A stretch of DNA of 64,000 nucleotides from an uncultured Flavobacteriaceae bacterium (GCA_937959395.1 CALGLR010000057.1:16474-80473), one strand, 5' to 3'. Numbered from the stretch's first letter, positions 1-9,095 are shown. A program made the numbers and translations. Notes: generated by a model from the sequence alone, not told the origin.

Positions 1-80
1 AATAAAAACAGACAAGTCTGTCTTTATTATATTTTTAGTATTAATTTTAAGCACCTTCCCTTGTAAATAAGAACCGAATA

Positions 81-100
81 GAAAGTTCACAAGAACTTTC
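81..100. repeat. Short perfect hairpin downstream of the PD40 lipoprotein gene
   Basis: The arms GAAAGTTC and GAACTTTC flank a 4-nt centre. The hairpin lies 45 bp past the stop of the minus-strand lipoprotein gene. No T-run follows on either strand, so it may be an RNA 3' end or a processing site rather than a classic terminator. Another short palindrome (ACAGAC/GTCTGT) lies near bases 8-21. Nothing else is recognisable in the first 144 bases. Confidence 0.4.
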
Positions 101-144
101 ATTAGTAGGCTAAGAACTAACAATAAATTATATAGGTCGCAGTA

Positions 145-1038
145 TTAATTATTTTTTAATTCAGATTCTATATTTACCCAATGAACACTCCAGTTTTTTT
201 TCAAATGCTCACCAGTTGTATAGAATAAAAATTTATTATCTGTTGTCACATATGGATTACCTTGCCCAATACTATTGATTTTATTGTTCAATTTTTTGGT
301 ATTAATCCATTTGCCATTTCCGTCACTAAAAGTTATCATTAAGTCAAGCTGGTTTCCTATTGTTGCAAAAATTAGGTAATCTTCTTTTGGTGAAACATAT
401 GGCGTGCATTTTCCTGTTTTTGAATTTATTGAAATTGAAGTTTTTTTTGCATCTTCAAAAGTTGAATTTACTTGTTTTGAGTGGTAAATATTCATTTCGC
501 TATAGTCTAAATTACTCGAATGAAAATACAACGTTCCAGAATTTGTAATTGTAGGGTGAGAAACTAATTTATTTCTCAAGTTTGGAATATCTACATAAAC
601 TGGCTTATTCCATTGGCCATTAACTTTATCTGATTTCCAAATATGCCACGTTGGATAAACACCATCAATATGAACGGGTCTTGTAGAGCTGAAGTAAAGT
701 GTGTTTCCGTTTGGTGAAAAACTCATTCCATGTTCATTATATTTACTATTAAAAAAAGCTTTTTCAGGCTCTGACCACTTTCCATTTCTTATTTTAATTA
801 CATAAACTTCAAACTTTTCAAAATTTTTATCAGAAATAGTATAATAATATTCTTTTAAGTCAGGACTAAATATTCCTTTATGGATAAGCTTATTTTGAGG
901 AACTATATCTTGCTTAAAGTTAAAAGGGGTATTATTAGGAATCTCTTCAGTTAAAAATTGCATTTTAATATTCTCTGTTTCATTTTTACAACTTAAAAAA
1001 ATAATTATAAATGGTAAGATAATTTTGAGCTTGTTCAT
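145..1038 (-). CDS. PD40/TolB-like beta-propeller lipoprotein
   Basis: The protein is predicted to be an exported lipoprotein of about 297 residues. It starts MNKLKIILPF and has an FLSC lipobox ending at about Cys17. The rest contains several WD40-like (PD40) repeats, such as SPNGNTLYFSSTRP and SPKEDYLIFATIGNQLD, which suggests a small beta-propeller for binding in the periplasm or at the outer membrane. The ATG at 1038 is preferred over an in-frame GTG at 1050, because it gives a conventional lipoprotein signal. It lies 21 bp after the DUF58 gene on the same strand and is probably transcribed with it. The substrate is unknown. PD40 proteins include TolB-like and sensor-type propellers, and nothing here identifies which. 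Confidence 0.7.
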   Translation of the reverse strand: MNKLKIILPFIIIFLSCKNETENIKMQFLTEEIPNNTPFNFKQDIVPQNKLIHKGIFSPDLKEYYYTISDKNFEKFEVYVIKIRNGKWSEPEKAFFNSKYNEHGMSFSPNGNTLYFSSTRPVHIDGVYPTWHIWKSDKVNGQWNKPVYVDIPNLRNKLVSHPTITNSGTLYFHSSNLDYSEMNIYHSKQVNSTFEDAKKTSISINSKTGKCTPYVSPKEDYLIFATIGNQLDLMITFSDGNGKWINTKKLNNKINSIGQGNPYVTTDNKFLFYTTGEHLKKNWSVHWVNIESELKNN

Positions 1039-1059
1039 TTTTCTAGTCACTTTCTATTT

Positions 1060-2394
1060 TTACAATAAACCTCGAGCTTTTATTTCAAGATATTTATTAA
1101 TAGTATCTATCGTTAAATTTTCTGGAGTTGTTAGTATAGAATAGATGCCATACTTTTTTAATTCATTAACAATGAGTCGTTTTTCAAAAGCAAATTTCTC
1201 GGCAATGACTTTATCGTATGCTTGTTGTACGGTTTCTGCTTTTTGTTTTATAAAAGTATTTAATTCGGTATTTTTAAAGAAAACAACAACTAATAAATGA
1301 TTTTTTGCAATACCTTTTAGATAAGGCATTTGGCGGTGTAAACCATCTAGGGTTTCAAAATTTGTATAAAGTAAAATAAGACTGCGATGCGTAATATTAC
1401 GTTTTATATCTGCATATAATCTACTAAAATCGCTTTCAAAAAAATCGGTATCTACATTATATAATGCTTCTAAAATTAAATTCATTTGAGAGGTTCGTCG
1501 TTCTGCAACAACCCGGTTTTCTACTTTTTTTGAAAACGTAAATATTCCTGCTTTATCTTGTTTTTTTAATGCAATATTAGAAATTACTAAGGCTGCGTTA
1601 ATGGCATAATCGACTAGGGTTAATCCGTCAAATGGCATTTTCATTACTCTTCCTTTATCAATTACAGAGTAAACAGGTTGTGATTTTTCATCTTGAAATT
1701 GATTGACCATTAACTGGTTTCGTTTAGCAGTGGCTTTCCAATTAATAGTTCGTAAATCGTCTCCTAATACATAATCTTTAATTTGCTCGAATTCCATGGT
1801 ATGTCCAAGTTTTCTAACTTTTTTAATGCCGTATTGGTGTAAATTATTACTAATAGCAAGTAAATCGTATTTGCGAAGTTGCATAAAACTAGGGTAGGTT
1901 GGTACCATAGCATTATCACTAACACTGAAACGTCTTGAAACTAAACCAAAAACAGAAGTTATGTAAATATTTAATTTCCCAAAATGATATTCTCCTCTTT
2001 CTGTTGGTCTTAATTCATATTGTAATGCCGTTGTACTTGATGCTTCTAGTTTACGTTCTATATTAAAATTTCTTATTTGAAACTGTTCTGGAATTTCATC
2101 TATTATTTTTGCATTAACATTAAATGTATAATAATTTTCGATGCTTAAACTAATAGGGTTTTGATCCCCGTTTGAAAATTTTTCTGGTAAAATTCTAGTT
2201 GCATCTATTCCTTTTTTAGTTAAAAACAAGAGAAGAGTATCTAAAGCAGTAAGTCCTACAAAAACAAGTAATAATAAAGATACAATATTTAGTAATCTTG
2301 GAAAAACAAAACTAAAAATATATAGTATAGCAATACCTATACATCCAAAAAAGAAGCGGTCTTTAATATAAAATGGTTTTAGTTTTTTTAACAT
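1060..2394 (-). CDS. DUF58 family membrane protein (MoxR-associated)
   Basis: This 444-residue protein has two closely spaced N-terminal membrane segments (about residues 13-55). A beta-rich region and a DUF58 domain follow, with the family signature around RTINWKATAKRNQLMVNQFQ and then VIDKGRVM. DUF58 proteins resemble VWA domains and occur almost always beside MoxR AAA ATPases. They are thought to be clients or partners in assembling membrane-associated complexes, but the exact role is not settled. In related genomes the DUF58 gene normally follows moxR directly. Here a repeat-flanked extra gene lies between them. The start is an ATG with the signal-anchor immediately after it. Confidence 0.88.
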   Translation of the reverse strand: MLKKLKPFYIKDRFFFGCIGIAILYIFSFVFPRLLNIVSLLLLVFVGLTALDTLLLFLTKKGIDATRILPEKFSNGDQNPISLSIENYYTFNVNAKIIDEIPEQFQIRNFNIERKLEASSTTALQYELRPTERGEYHFGKLNIYITSVFGLVSRRFSVSDNAMVPTYPSFMQLRKYDLLAISNNLHQYGIKKVRKLGHTMEFEQIKDYVLGDDLRTINWKATAKRNQLMVNQFQDEKSQPVYSVIDKGRVMKMPFDGLTLVDYAINAALVISNIALKKQDKAGIFTFSKKVENRVVAERRTSQMNLILEALYNVDTDFFESDFSRLYADIKRNITHRSLILLYTNFETLDGLHRQMPYLKGIAKNHLLVVVFFKNTELNTFIKQKAETVQQAYDKVIAEKFAFEKRLIVNELKKYGIYSILTTPENLTIDTINKYLEIKARGLL

Positions 2395-2442
2395 TAATAT
2401 ATTATGCTTATTGTTATTTTCTATTATTTATTATTGTTTTTA

Positions 2443-2538
2443 GCCTTTGTTGGTGTTTTTCACCAACAAAGCATTTCTTTTTAGTATTGCACTGTTTTAG
2501 TTTATAAAATGTTGGTGAAAAACACCAACATTGGCGAA
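2443..2538. repeat. 96-bp double-hairpin repeat, copy 1
   Basis: The element holds two hairpins in opposite orientation. The first has arms TTGTTGGTG/CACCAACAA around five T; the second has arms TGTTGGTG/CACCAACA around five A. About 45 bp of near-identical sequence separates them, and the element ends TTGGCGAA. A nearly identical copy in the same orientation lies at 3111-3206, on the other side of the intervening gene. No ORF lies inside it. It looks like a REP/BIME-type or miniature mobile element. Confidence 0.85.
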
Positions 2539-2553
2539 ACATTTGTTGCTAAA

Positions 2554-3090
2554 TTATTTTTTAGTTGAAGTTCGCCTGATCTTCAAGTCAGTATTATAAG
2601 ATTTATTTCCTAAAGAATCCTTTAAATGCACAATATCAATTTCATAATTATAACCGTACAAAAGACATACTTGATCCAAACGTTCTTTCTTCTGCTTGGC
2701 TATTTTCAAGTTTAAAAAGTAATAATTTAAAGGCCCAAAAGCTTTTCCTAAAGGAATTATAGCTATCCCCATTACCATTATAGGTATTGTAGAAATAACA
2801 TTAGATATCAAAATGAATTTTGCTAAAAAAACACCAGAAAAAACAAAAGCAGCTGCTATTAATAAATTAAAAATAAACATTCCATAAACATCTATTTTAG
2901 TTTTTATTACAGCTTCTAGTTCTATATTAATGGATTTAATTTCTTTTTCAAATTTTTCTTCTAATTTGATTTTCATACAGGTTTTTTCAAAATCTGGTTT
3001 TTCATTAGTTAAATTACATAAAGTTCCTTTAGAAAAATCAATGATTTGATTATAACAAAATTTACAATGATCTGTAGGAATTAATAACAT
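2554..3090 (-). CDS. Zinc-ribbon-like membrane protein between 96-bp repeats
   Basis: This 178-residue protein begins MLLIPTDHCKFCYN. The N-terminal 35 residues carry four cysteines (HCKFC, TLCNLTNEKPDFEKTC), a pattern that could bind a metal. I recognise it only as a recurrent N-terminal motif of uncharacterised Bacteroidetes proteins. Two hydrophobic segments follow (about residues 70-125), then a charged C-terminal tail. A longer reading from 3237 would run through the neighbouring repeat and is rejected. The gene interrupts the normal moxR-DUF58 order and is bracketed by two copies of a 96-bp repeat, so it is probably a late insertion. Its function is unknown. Confidence 0.6.
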   Translation of the reverse strand: MLLIPTDHCKFCYNQIIDFSKGTLCNLTNEKPDFEKTCMKIKLEEKFEKEIKSINIELEAVIKTKIDVYGMFIFNLLIAAAFVFSGVFLAKFILISNVISTIPIMVMGIAIIPLGKAFGPLNYYFLNLKIAKQKKERLDQVCLLYGYNYEIDIVHLKDSLGNKSYNTDLKIRRTSTKK

Positions 3091-3110
3091 CTGTTTTCTA
3101 TTATTTTTTA

Positions 3111-3206
3111 GCCTTTGTTGGTGTTTTTCACCAACAAAGCATTTGTTTTTAGTATTGCATTGTTTTGGTTTATTAAATGTTGGTGAAAAACACCAACATT
3201 GGCGAA
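3111..3206. repeat. 96-bp double-hairpin repeat, copy 2
   Basis: This is the second copy of the element at 2443-2538, in the same orientation and with the same two opposed hairpins and the TTGGCGAA end. The copies differ at only a few positions in the central spacer. It lies between the start of the zinc-ribbon-like gene and the end of moxR. Confidence 0.85.
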
Positions 3207-3219
3207 TTTTCAATTTTTG

Positions 3220-3247
3220 CCAACAGCCAACAGCCAACAGCCAACAG
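3220..3247. repeat. Heptanucleotide tandem repeat (CCAACAG) x4
   Basis: Four perfect copies of CCAACAG lie 5 bp beyond the stop codon of the minus-strand moxR gene. The same unit occurs eight times at 17430-17485, also directly after a minus-strand stop codon. On the transcript strand the unit reads CTGTTGG. The copy number difference fits a slippage-prone repeat. Confidence 0.9.
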
Positions 3248-3252
3248 CTAAT

Positions 3253-4332
3253 TTACCTCGGAATTTCCACGGCTTCAATAATTTGTTTTATAATTTGTTT
3301 GGTGGTTACGCCTTCCATTTCTCGTTCTGGAGTTACTATAACACGATGTTGTAATACTGGTATTGCCGCTTGTTTTATGTTTTCTGGTGTCACAAAATCT
3401 CGACCATTCATTGCAGCAAAGGCTTTACTCGCTTTTAATATCGCTATTGAAGCCCTAGGAGAAGCTCCTAAATATAAAAAGGGGTTGCTACGGGTGTTTA
3501 TTATTATATTTGCGATGTATTTTACTAAATGCGATTCTATAATAATTTGATTAACTAAGCCTTGGAAGCGCTCTATTTTTTCTTTAGACAAATGAGCGGT
3601 GATTTGATCTGTTTTTTTACTTCCTTGTAATATTTGCTCTCTATTTAAGATTTCGATTTCTTCTTCTAGGTTAGGGTAATCGATATCAATTTTAAATAAG
3701 AAGCGATCTAATTGCGCCTCTGGTAAACGGTAAGTTCCTTCTTGTTCTACAGGGTTCTGGGTTGCAAGTACAATAAACGGCAAGTCCATAGGGTATTTTT
3801 TACCATCAATTGTTATTTGTCGTTCTTCCATGACTTCAAAAAGAGCTGCTTGTGTTTTGGCAGGAGCTCTATTAATTTCATCAATAAGAATCATATTTGA
3901 GAAAATGGGACCTTTTTTAAAGTCAAATTCTGAAGTTTTCATATCGTAAACAGAAGTTCCTAAAATATCACTAGGCATTAAATCTGGCGTAAATTGAATT
4001 CGGCTAAAACCAACATCTAATGATTTAGCCAATAGTTTTGCAGATATTGTTTTAGCAACTCCAGGAACGCCTTCAATTAAAGAATGACCGTTTGCTAAAA
4101 TGGAAGTAATTAGCATGTCTATCATTCCTTTTTGACCAACGATAACTTTCCCTATTTCACCTTTTATTAAAGCGATTCCTTCTTGTAATTCACTTAAGTC
4201 AATACGATTTTTAAAATTTAAATCGTCATTAAGTGATGTGTCTGTGATTTCTTGTATAGAATCATTTTGTAAAGAATTGTCTATAGACTCGTTACTTTTT
4301 GGTTCGTTTTCATTTTCGTTTAAATGTTCCAT
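3253..4332 (-). CDS. MoxR-type AAA+ ATPase
   Basis: The 359-residue protein has a polar N-terminal extension of about 45 residues followed by a MoxR AAA+ core. Walker A is GVPGVAKT (about 88-95), Walker B is MILIDEINRA (about 147-156), and ATQNPVEQEGTY matches the sensor region. MoxR ATPases act as chaperone-like machines on VWA or DUF58 partners. The DUF4350, DUF4129, SpoIIM and DUF58 neighbours are the standard Bacteroidetes context. The gene starts 3 bp after DUF4350, so the two are probably translationally coupled. The start is an ATG. Confidence 0.93.
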   Translation of the reverse strand: MEHLNENENEPKSNESIDNSLQNDSIQEITDTSLNDDLNFKNRIDLSELQEGIALIKGEIGKVIVGQKGMIDMLITSILANGHSLIEGVPGVAKTISAKLLAKSLDVGFSRIQFTPDLMPSDILGTSVYDMKTSEFDFKKGPIFSNMILIDEINRAPAKTQAALFEVMEERQITIDGKKYPMDLPFIVLATQNPVEQEGTYRLPEAQLDRFLFKIDIDYPNLEEEIEILNREQILQGSKKTDQITAHLSKEKIERFQGLVNQIIIESHLVKYIANIIINTRSNPFLYLGASPRASIAILKASKAFAAMNGRDFVTPENIKQAAIPVLQHRVIVTPEREMEGVTTKQIIKQIIEAVEIPR

Positions 4333-4335
4333 ATT

Positions 4336-5532
4336 TTATATGTTATAAAAATCTTCGATTGCTTTATTAAGTTCTATTAAATCAATTTCACTACAATCTT
4401 TTTTCGCTCTTAAGTGAACAATTTTATTGATTAGTTTTTTTGTCTCTATTTTATCGGTTCCAGATTTTAGAGCCAATGCTTTGGTAAATTTATCATCTAA
4501 TAATTGAGTGTCTAAATAATAAACGCGTCTTATATGTTCTAAAAAATACGTTATTTTCTTATCAATTAAATTATTGTGATCTTTTGTTTCGTAGTATAAG
4601 TTACCTATTGTTTTGGTAAATGCTATTGTTGTATTTTCATTTGGTTTTATCGTTTTAATAACCCGTTGTTTTCGTTTAGCATTAAAAATCATAAATAATA
4701 AAAGAGTGATAAGTAATAGATACCAAGCATACTTTAGCGGTGGGTTATTTAAAATAAAACGCATAGGTGAACCTCCTTGTTTTCCTCCTTTTTTATTTGC
4801 AGAGTCATAAAAAATGGTGTCATCTTCAAGGTAAGATAAAACACTAGCGACATATGTATTATTACTACCTTTTAATAGGTTATAATTTGTAAAAGCGATG
4901 GGTTGTAAATGTAAAAAGATGTTTCCTTGTTTATAGTTAACCTTTACATAGTTTATAAACGTTTCATTATTAAATTTTTGATAACCTAATACCGTTGTGT
5001 TAATTGAATCTAATTCAGAAAAATAGATATTATTAATACTTTTTTCTAAGCTAATAGAATCTCTTTTAAAAGTTGAATTTGCTAATGTAAATGTAGATTT
5101 TCCTTCAAAATTGTATTCATTTTCGGTTTCAAAATTTAAAGAATCTTTTAGTAACCTTGGAAAGTAATTAGATGAGAGAAAAAGTGTATTTCCTTCAGCA
5201 GTAAAGTTTAATAGTTCATTTAAAGAGACTTCATCAATATTTACATTGGTATTTATTTTTAGATAAGTTCCTGTTGTTAAGTAGGTACTATCTTCGTCAT
5301 CATAAAAATCATTAAAGTACTCATAGGGTGTTACTTTAACATCTTGAATTTTATTATGGGGGAAAAGTGTTTCTAATTCATTGTATAAAACATAAGTACC
5401 GTATGGAATTTTATCTTTTTCATTGTATGTAGGTGTCCAATTAACAGGTAATTCTTTGGTGAGTTCTATAGCGGCAATACCAATAAATAGTAATACCATT
5501 AGGCTTATATAAAATTTTACAATTTTACTCAT
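4336..5532 (-). CDS. DUF4350 domain-containing membrane protein
   Basis: The 398-residue protein has an N-terminal membrane anchor (about residues 7-24), an exported region of about 230 residues, a second membrane segment near 267-283 (YAWYLLLITLLLFMIF), and a cytoplasmic helical tail. The first part resembles DUF4350, with TPTYNEKDKIPYGTYVLYNEL near the start. The family is found in MoxR/DUF58/DUF4129 operons and has no established biochemical role. The ATG overlaps the stop of the upstream DUF4129 gene by 4 bp (ATGA), which points to coupled translation. Confidence 0.8.
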   Translation of the reverse strand: MSKIVKFYISLMVLLFIGIAAIELTKELPVNWTPTYNEKDKIPYGTYVLYNELETLFPHNKIQDVKVTPYEYFNDFYDDEDSTYLTTGTYLKINTNVNIDEVSLNELLNFTAEGNTLFLSSNYFPRLLKDSLNFETENEYNFEGKSTFTLANSTFKRDSISLEKSINNIYFSELDSINTTVLGYQKFNNETFINYVKVNYKQGNIFLHLQPIAFTNYNLLKGSNNTYVASVLSYLEDDTIFYDSANKKGGKQGGSPMRFILNNPPLKYAWYLLLITLLLFMIFNAKRKQRVIKTIKPNENTTIAFTKTIGNLYYETKDHNNLIDKKITYFLEHIRRVYYLDTQLLDDKFTKALALKSGTDKIETKKLINKIVHLRAKKDCSEIDLIELNKAIEDFYNI

Positions 5533-6287
5533 ACACTTAACGAATTTATAAAATCATTAAATGCTATTTTCGCTTTATTAAATTCATTAGCGTTTACTTC
5601 GAATTCACCATACCATATATAGTTGTAAAGGTAAGAGGTGTATGAAAATTGTTTTTTTAAATCTTTTGTAATTATTTCATTTTGGTAATCACTATTCGTC
5701 TTTTCTACATCATATTTAATAATTTCTGCTTGGGTTAATTGTTTTAATAACCAAAGGTAATAATAACGTATGGCCAATCTATAGTTCGTATCACTTTCAG
5801 CTTTAGCTATTAATGTTTTAAAATTAGTCTCATGGATGTTATTTTCAATATCAGTTACTGGAATAATACTTTTGTCTGAAGATTTACCAAATACCCATCT
5901 CCCTTCATCATTTATAACGGCTTTAAATATGAAATAAATCATTAAAAGCGCAATTACTACTGCCGCTATTTTAAGTGTCCATTCTGTAAATTTTGAAGCT
6001 TGCCCTTCATCTTTAAAATCAAAAAGATTATTCCAAAAATCGTTTAACCACGTTTTAAATCGAGACCACCAACCAGAACTTTTCTTATTACGTTCGTATA
6101 CAAATGCTTCATCGTTATACTTTTCTTTTAAATTATCGAAAGTGCGAGGTGTAATATTTGATTGATCAATTTTAAGAGAGCCTTTAACTATAAGAACGGT
6201 TTCATTATTAGAAACAGTTATAGCTTCTACTGAAAAAAACGAGCACAAGCAAAAAGCAACGATATGTAACCAGAATTTAATTTTCAC
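5529..6287 (-). CDS. DUF4129 domain-containing protein
   Basis: The 252-residue protein has a signal peptide ending near VEA, a membrane segment at about 106-124 (WTLKIAAVVIALLMIYFIF), and a C-terminal DUF4129 region with conserved YRLAIRYYYLWLLKQL and YIWYGEFEVNANEF. In related clusters DUF4129 proteins accompany MoxR, DUF58 and transglutaminase-like genes. The start is GTG, and the reading frame overlaps the upstream gene by 11 bp. No later ATG would retain the signal peptide, so GTG is kept. Its role within the MoxR membrane complex is inferred from context only. Confidence 0.78.
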   Translation of the reverse strand: MKIKFWLHIVAFCLCSFFSVEAITVSNNETVLIVKGSLKIDQSNITPRTFDNLKEKYNDEAFVYERNKKSSGWWSRFKTWLNDFWNNLFDFKDEGQASKFTEWTLKIAAVVIALLMIYFIFKAVINDEGRWVFGKSSDKSIIPVTDIENNIHETNFKTLIAKAESDTNYRLAIRYYYLWLLKQLTQAEIIKYDVEKTNSDYQNEIITKDLKKQFSYTSYLYNYIWYGEFEVNANEFNKAKIAFNDFINSLSV

Positions 6288-7233
6288 TAGAACCTATTTG
6301 GTCAATAACAGTTTTTGTATTAATATTTTCTTTCTCTTCTTTTAAGCTGAAATAAATAATTCCTTGATTTACTTGAATAATAGAGTTTGTAATAATACTA
6401 ACAACAAATTGCAGAATAAACATTAAGGCCATTACTATAATAACTGATGCAGATTGTTCAAAGGGATTAGTACTTCCACTTTCAACAACAGTTAAGGTTC
6501 TAGCGGTCATGAAAATTGATGAGGTAATTTGTATAATGAACTGAATGATGTAGCTTATTACGAAAAAGATTCCAACACAACCAACAGTTGCCCAGAATTT
6601 TGAAGCGATAGAATTCCACGCATAACCCATAGCATCCCAAAAATTACGTTTATTATGTATATATTCTAATAATGTATTGTTATACAATAAGGCTAGTAGA
6701 CCTATTACTAGAGGCAATAATAGTATACCTACAATTGTAATTGCTAAAACAAAGGATATTATTCCAGCAGCTATGCTTAAGGGTATTGCTATTAGTAAAC
6801 CTAACAGAACAAACATTAAAAGCTTTACAATATTAGCTTTATAACTATTTATAATTTCTTTTGTAGAAAAGTTTGCCCCGTCTTTTTCGTTATAGAGTTT
6901 TAAGTAAATAGGTGTATAAGCGTAATTAATAACCCCAGCAATAATTGCAATTATAAAAAAGGCGATAAGGGCTAATATAAATACGCCAAAATTTTCATTC
7001 ATGAAATCATCTAACGGATTAATATTAGTACTTTCAGCAACTCCAAAGTTTGCAGGATTAAATAAAATGGTAGAATAAAATGAAACGAAAATGTATGTTA
7101 TAGCAGCTAATAAAACCAGAAAAAAACCATTTATAATAAAATAGTGTTTAAAATAATGTTTACCATTTTCTTTAATAAAAGCGAAAGTATCTTGAAAGAA
7201 GTCATTAAAACCCCTAATTTGAAGTAATTGCAT
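6277..7233 (-). CDS. Polytopic membrane protein of the MoxR operon (DUF4013-like)
   Basis: The 318-residue protein has about six hydrophobic stretches, including long runs at about 35-55, 85-105, 135-165 and 165-185. It starts MQLLQIRGFNDFF, a motif typical of glycerophosphoryl-diester-phosphodiesterase-type membrane domains and DUF4013-like proteins of Bacteroidetes. No catalytic motif is visible. It overlaps the SpoIIM gene by 20 bp and the DUF4129 gene by 11 bp, so it is embedded in the operon. It probably helps form a membrane complex, but the sequence shows nothing more specific. Confidence 0.65.
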   Translation of the reverse strand: MQLLQIRGFNDFFQDTFAFIKENGKHYFKHYFIINGFFLVLLAAITYIFVSFYSTILFNPANFGVAESTNINPLDDFMNENFGVFILALIAFFIIAIIAGVINYAYTPIYLKLYNEKDGANFSTKEIINSYKANIVKLLMFVLLGLLIAIPLSIAAGIISFVLAITIVGILLLPLVIGLLALLYNNTLLEYIHNKRNFWDAMGYAWNSIASKFWATVGCVGIFFVISYIIQFIIQITSSIFMTARTLTVVESGSTNPFEQSASVIIVMALMFILQFVVSIITNSIIQVNQGIIYFSLKEEKENINTKTVIDQIGSSEN

Positions 7234-8197
7234 AATGTTGGTTTAGTTTTTTATTTACGATATGTGGATAGATTAAATAGTAATAGGAAATAATAGACAG
7301 TGTGATTAATATGATCCCAACAGATAACCAATTGGGCATTATATTAGAATATCTTGTAACATAACCTTCTAAAAAACCTGCAGCGATGGTGAAAGGAAAG
7401 GTACTTATTAAAATTTTAACACCATCTTTCACTCCTATTTTAAAAGAAGCCATTCTAGAAAAAGTTCGTGGAAATAGTATACTTGCACCAAGCATAAAAC
7501 CAGCAGCACCTTCAATAACAATAGCAAAAATTTCCATAGCGCCGTGTATCCATATGCCTCTCATGCTTTCCCAGATTACACCATGCTTATAAAAAAAGTA
7601 TTGAAAAGCTCCTAACATGATACCGTTGTTTAGTAATAAATAGCCAGTACCCAATCCTAAAAGAGCACCAAAGATGAAGCATAAAATACCTACATATAAA
7701 TTATTAAGTGTAATGCCTATAAAACTGCCCCAATTGCTACCGCTTTTGTATACGGCAACGGGATCTCCAGCTTCAATATTTTCTAATGACATGTTTACGT
7801 AATGATCTCCTAATATTAATCTAACAAAAGAATCATCGAAAGCAGCAGATAATGCTCCAATAGCTACAAAAACACCAAAAACTAAAAAGGCGTACAGTAC
7901 ATAACGCCTATAATTGTATACAATTAAAGGCACTTCTGTTTTCCAAAACTGTACAAATCGATTAGTATCTTGTCTTTTGGTTTTATATATTTTTTGAAAG
8001 GCTTTAGCGGCTAAATTATTTAAATAAAGTATTACTTTACTTTTAGGATAGTAAGTTTGAGCATAAGAAAGGTCGTTTACTAAATGAACATAGAGCGTGG
8101 CTAGCTCATCTGGATTTTTAAGTGTTTTTCCAAATATTGCTGTTTCGAACTCTAACCATTTTTGTTTGTTCTGTTTTATAAAAGCAACTTCTCTCAT
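7214..8197 (-). CDS. SpoIIM (stage II sporulation protein M)-like membrane protein
   Basis: The 327-residue protein has a soluble N-terminal region of about 90 residues and then at least five membrane segments. It carries features of the SpoIIM superfamily, including NNLYVGILCFIFGALLGLGTGYLLLNNGIMLG and the later IWIHGAMEIFAI. Non-sporulating bacteria commonly have this family beside RDD, DUF4129 and MoxR genes. The ATG at 8197 is preferred. A TTG further upstream at 8206 coincides with a perfect TAGATTTG -7 box, so it is probably promoter rather than coding. It is the first gene of the minus-strand operon. Confidence 0.85.
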   Translation of the reverse strand: MREVAFIKQNKQKWLEFETAIFGKTLKNPDELATLYVHLVNDLSYAQTYYPKSKVILYLNNLAAKAFQKIYKTKRQDTNRFVQFWKTEVPLIVYNYRRYVLYAFLVFGVFVAIGALSAAFDDSFVRLILGDHYVNMSLENIEAGDPVAVYKSGSNWGSFIGITLNNLYVGILCFIFGALLGLGTGYLLLNNGIMLGAFQYFFYKHGVIWESMRGIWIHGAMEIFAIVIEGAAGFMLGASILFPRTFSRMASFKIGVKDGVKILISTFPFTIAAGFLEGYVTRYSNIMPNWLSVGIILITLSIISYYYLIYPHIVNKKLNQHYAITSN

Positions 8198-8203
8198 GTC
8201 TCT

Positions 8204-8211
8204 CAAATCTA
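8204..8211 (-). promoter_or_regulatory. TAnnTTTG -7 promoter element of the SpoIIM-MoxR operon
   Basis: On the minus strand the sequence is TAGATTTG, an exact match to the Bacteroidetes -7 consensus, and it ends 6 bp before the ATG at 8197. Transcription from it would give a very short or leaderless mRNA. The match also argues against the upstream TTG as a start codon. Confidence 0.5.
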
Positions 8212-8229
8212 AACATTTTTTTCTTTTTT

Positions 8230-8251
8230 GATTTACATTTTATTGTAAATC
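8230..8251. promoter_or_regulatory. Palindrome in the divergent SpoIIM/RDD intergenic region
   Basis: Perfect 8-bp arms GATTTACA and TGTAAATC flank a 6-nt centre, 33 bp upstream of the SpoIIM start and 74 bp upstream of the RDD start. It could be an operator shared by the two divergent units. No regulator is encoded next to it. Confidence 0.35.
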
Positions 8252-8324
8252 CGATAAACGGTTTTTTCGCATCAAAAATTTAAGATATATTTACTTTAAG
8301 TTACCTAACTCGCTAATTGTTTAA

Positions 8325-9083
8325 ATGGTAGAATTACAAATAAATACAACACAAAATGTGAATATTAATTTCACAGCCGCTTCTATTGGCGAGCGTATTT
8401 TGGCATTTGTAATAGATTGGATAATTAAGATTGCTTATAGTATTGTTGTTTACCAAATATTATTTAAGCTTTTAAATATTGAAGCTTTTACTGCCGGCAT
8501 GGATCGTTGGTCTGAAATTGCAATCTATGTGATGTTTTATTTACCAGTAATATTTTATTCATTAGTGTTTGAAACACTTCTAGACGGACAAACACCAGGG
8601 AAGCGCATTTTAAGAATTAAAGTAGTTAAAATAGATGGTTACCAGGCCTCTCTAGCCGATTTTGTTATGCGCTGGTTTTTTAGATTGATAGATTTAAATC
8701 TTTTCGGCCCTCTTTTTGGACCAATTGTAGCAATTATAGCAATAATATCTAACACTAAAAACCAACGATTAGGTGATATGGCAGCTGGAACTAGCGTTAT
8801 TGCATTAAAAAATAAAATTAATATAAGCCATACCATATTAGAAGATATAGCAGATACTTATGTGCCAACTTACCCAAGTGTTATTAAATTATCTGATAAT
8901 GATGCTAGAATCATAAAAGATACTTTTGTAATAGCAAAGAGATCTAAAGATTATCAAACATTAATTAAATTACGACAAAAAATTATAGAGGTTACACAGA
9001 TTAAAGAAAACCAAGAAAATAATGACATTGAGTTTATCGATACCATTTTAAAAGATTATAATTATTATACTCAGAGTATGTAA
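8325..9083 (+). CDS. RDD family membrane protein
   Basis: The 252-residue protein has three hydrophobic segments in its first 150 residues and the RDD-family pattern. An Arg/Asp pair occurs in the first helix (GERILAFVIDWIIK), followed by the conserved LDGQTPGKRILRIKVV and later NQRLGDMAAGTSVI. The final 80 residues are soluble. RDD proteins are poorly characterised; some are linked to Na+/H+ tolerance. The gene diverges from the SpoIIM-MoxR operon, an arrangement conserved in many Flavobacteriaceae. It converges on the cyclophilin gene with a 12-bp gap. Confidence 0.9.
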   Translation: MVELQINTTQNVNINFTAASIGERILAFVIDWIIKIAYSIVVYQILFKLLNIEAFTAGMDRWSEIAIYVMFYLPVIFYSLVFETLLDGQTPGKRILRIKVVKIDGYQASLADFVMRWFFRLIDLNLFGPLFGPIVAIIAIISNTKNQRLGDMAAGTSVIALKNKINISHTILEDIADTYVPTYPSVIKLSDNDARIIKDTFVIAKRSKDYQTLIKLRQKIIEVTQIKENQENNDIEFIDTILKDYNYYTQSM

Positions 9084-9095
9084 TGTATTATGATA

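Noticed and set aside
3091..3237. Longer start of the zinc-ribbon-like protein
   Set aside because: The added 49 residues are translated from the 96-bp repeat and heptamer array, so the ATG at 3090 is used.
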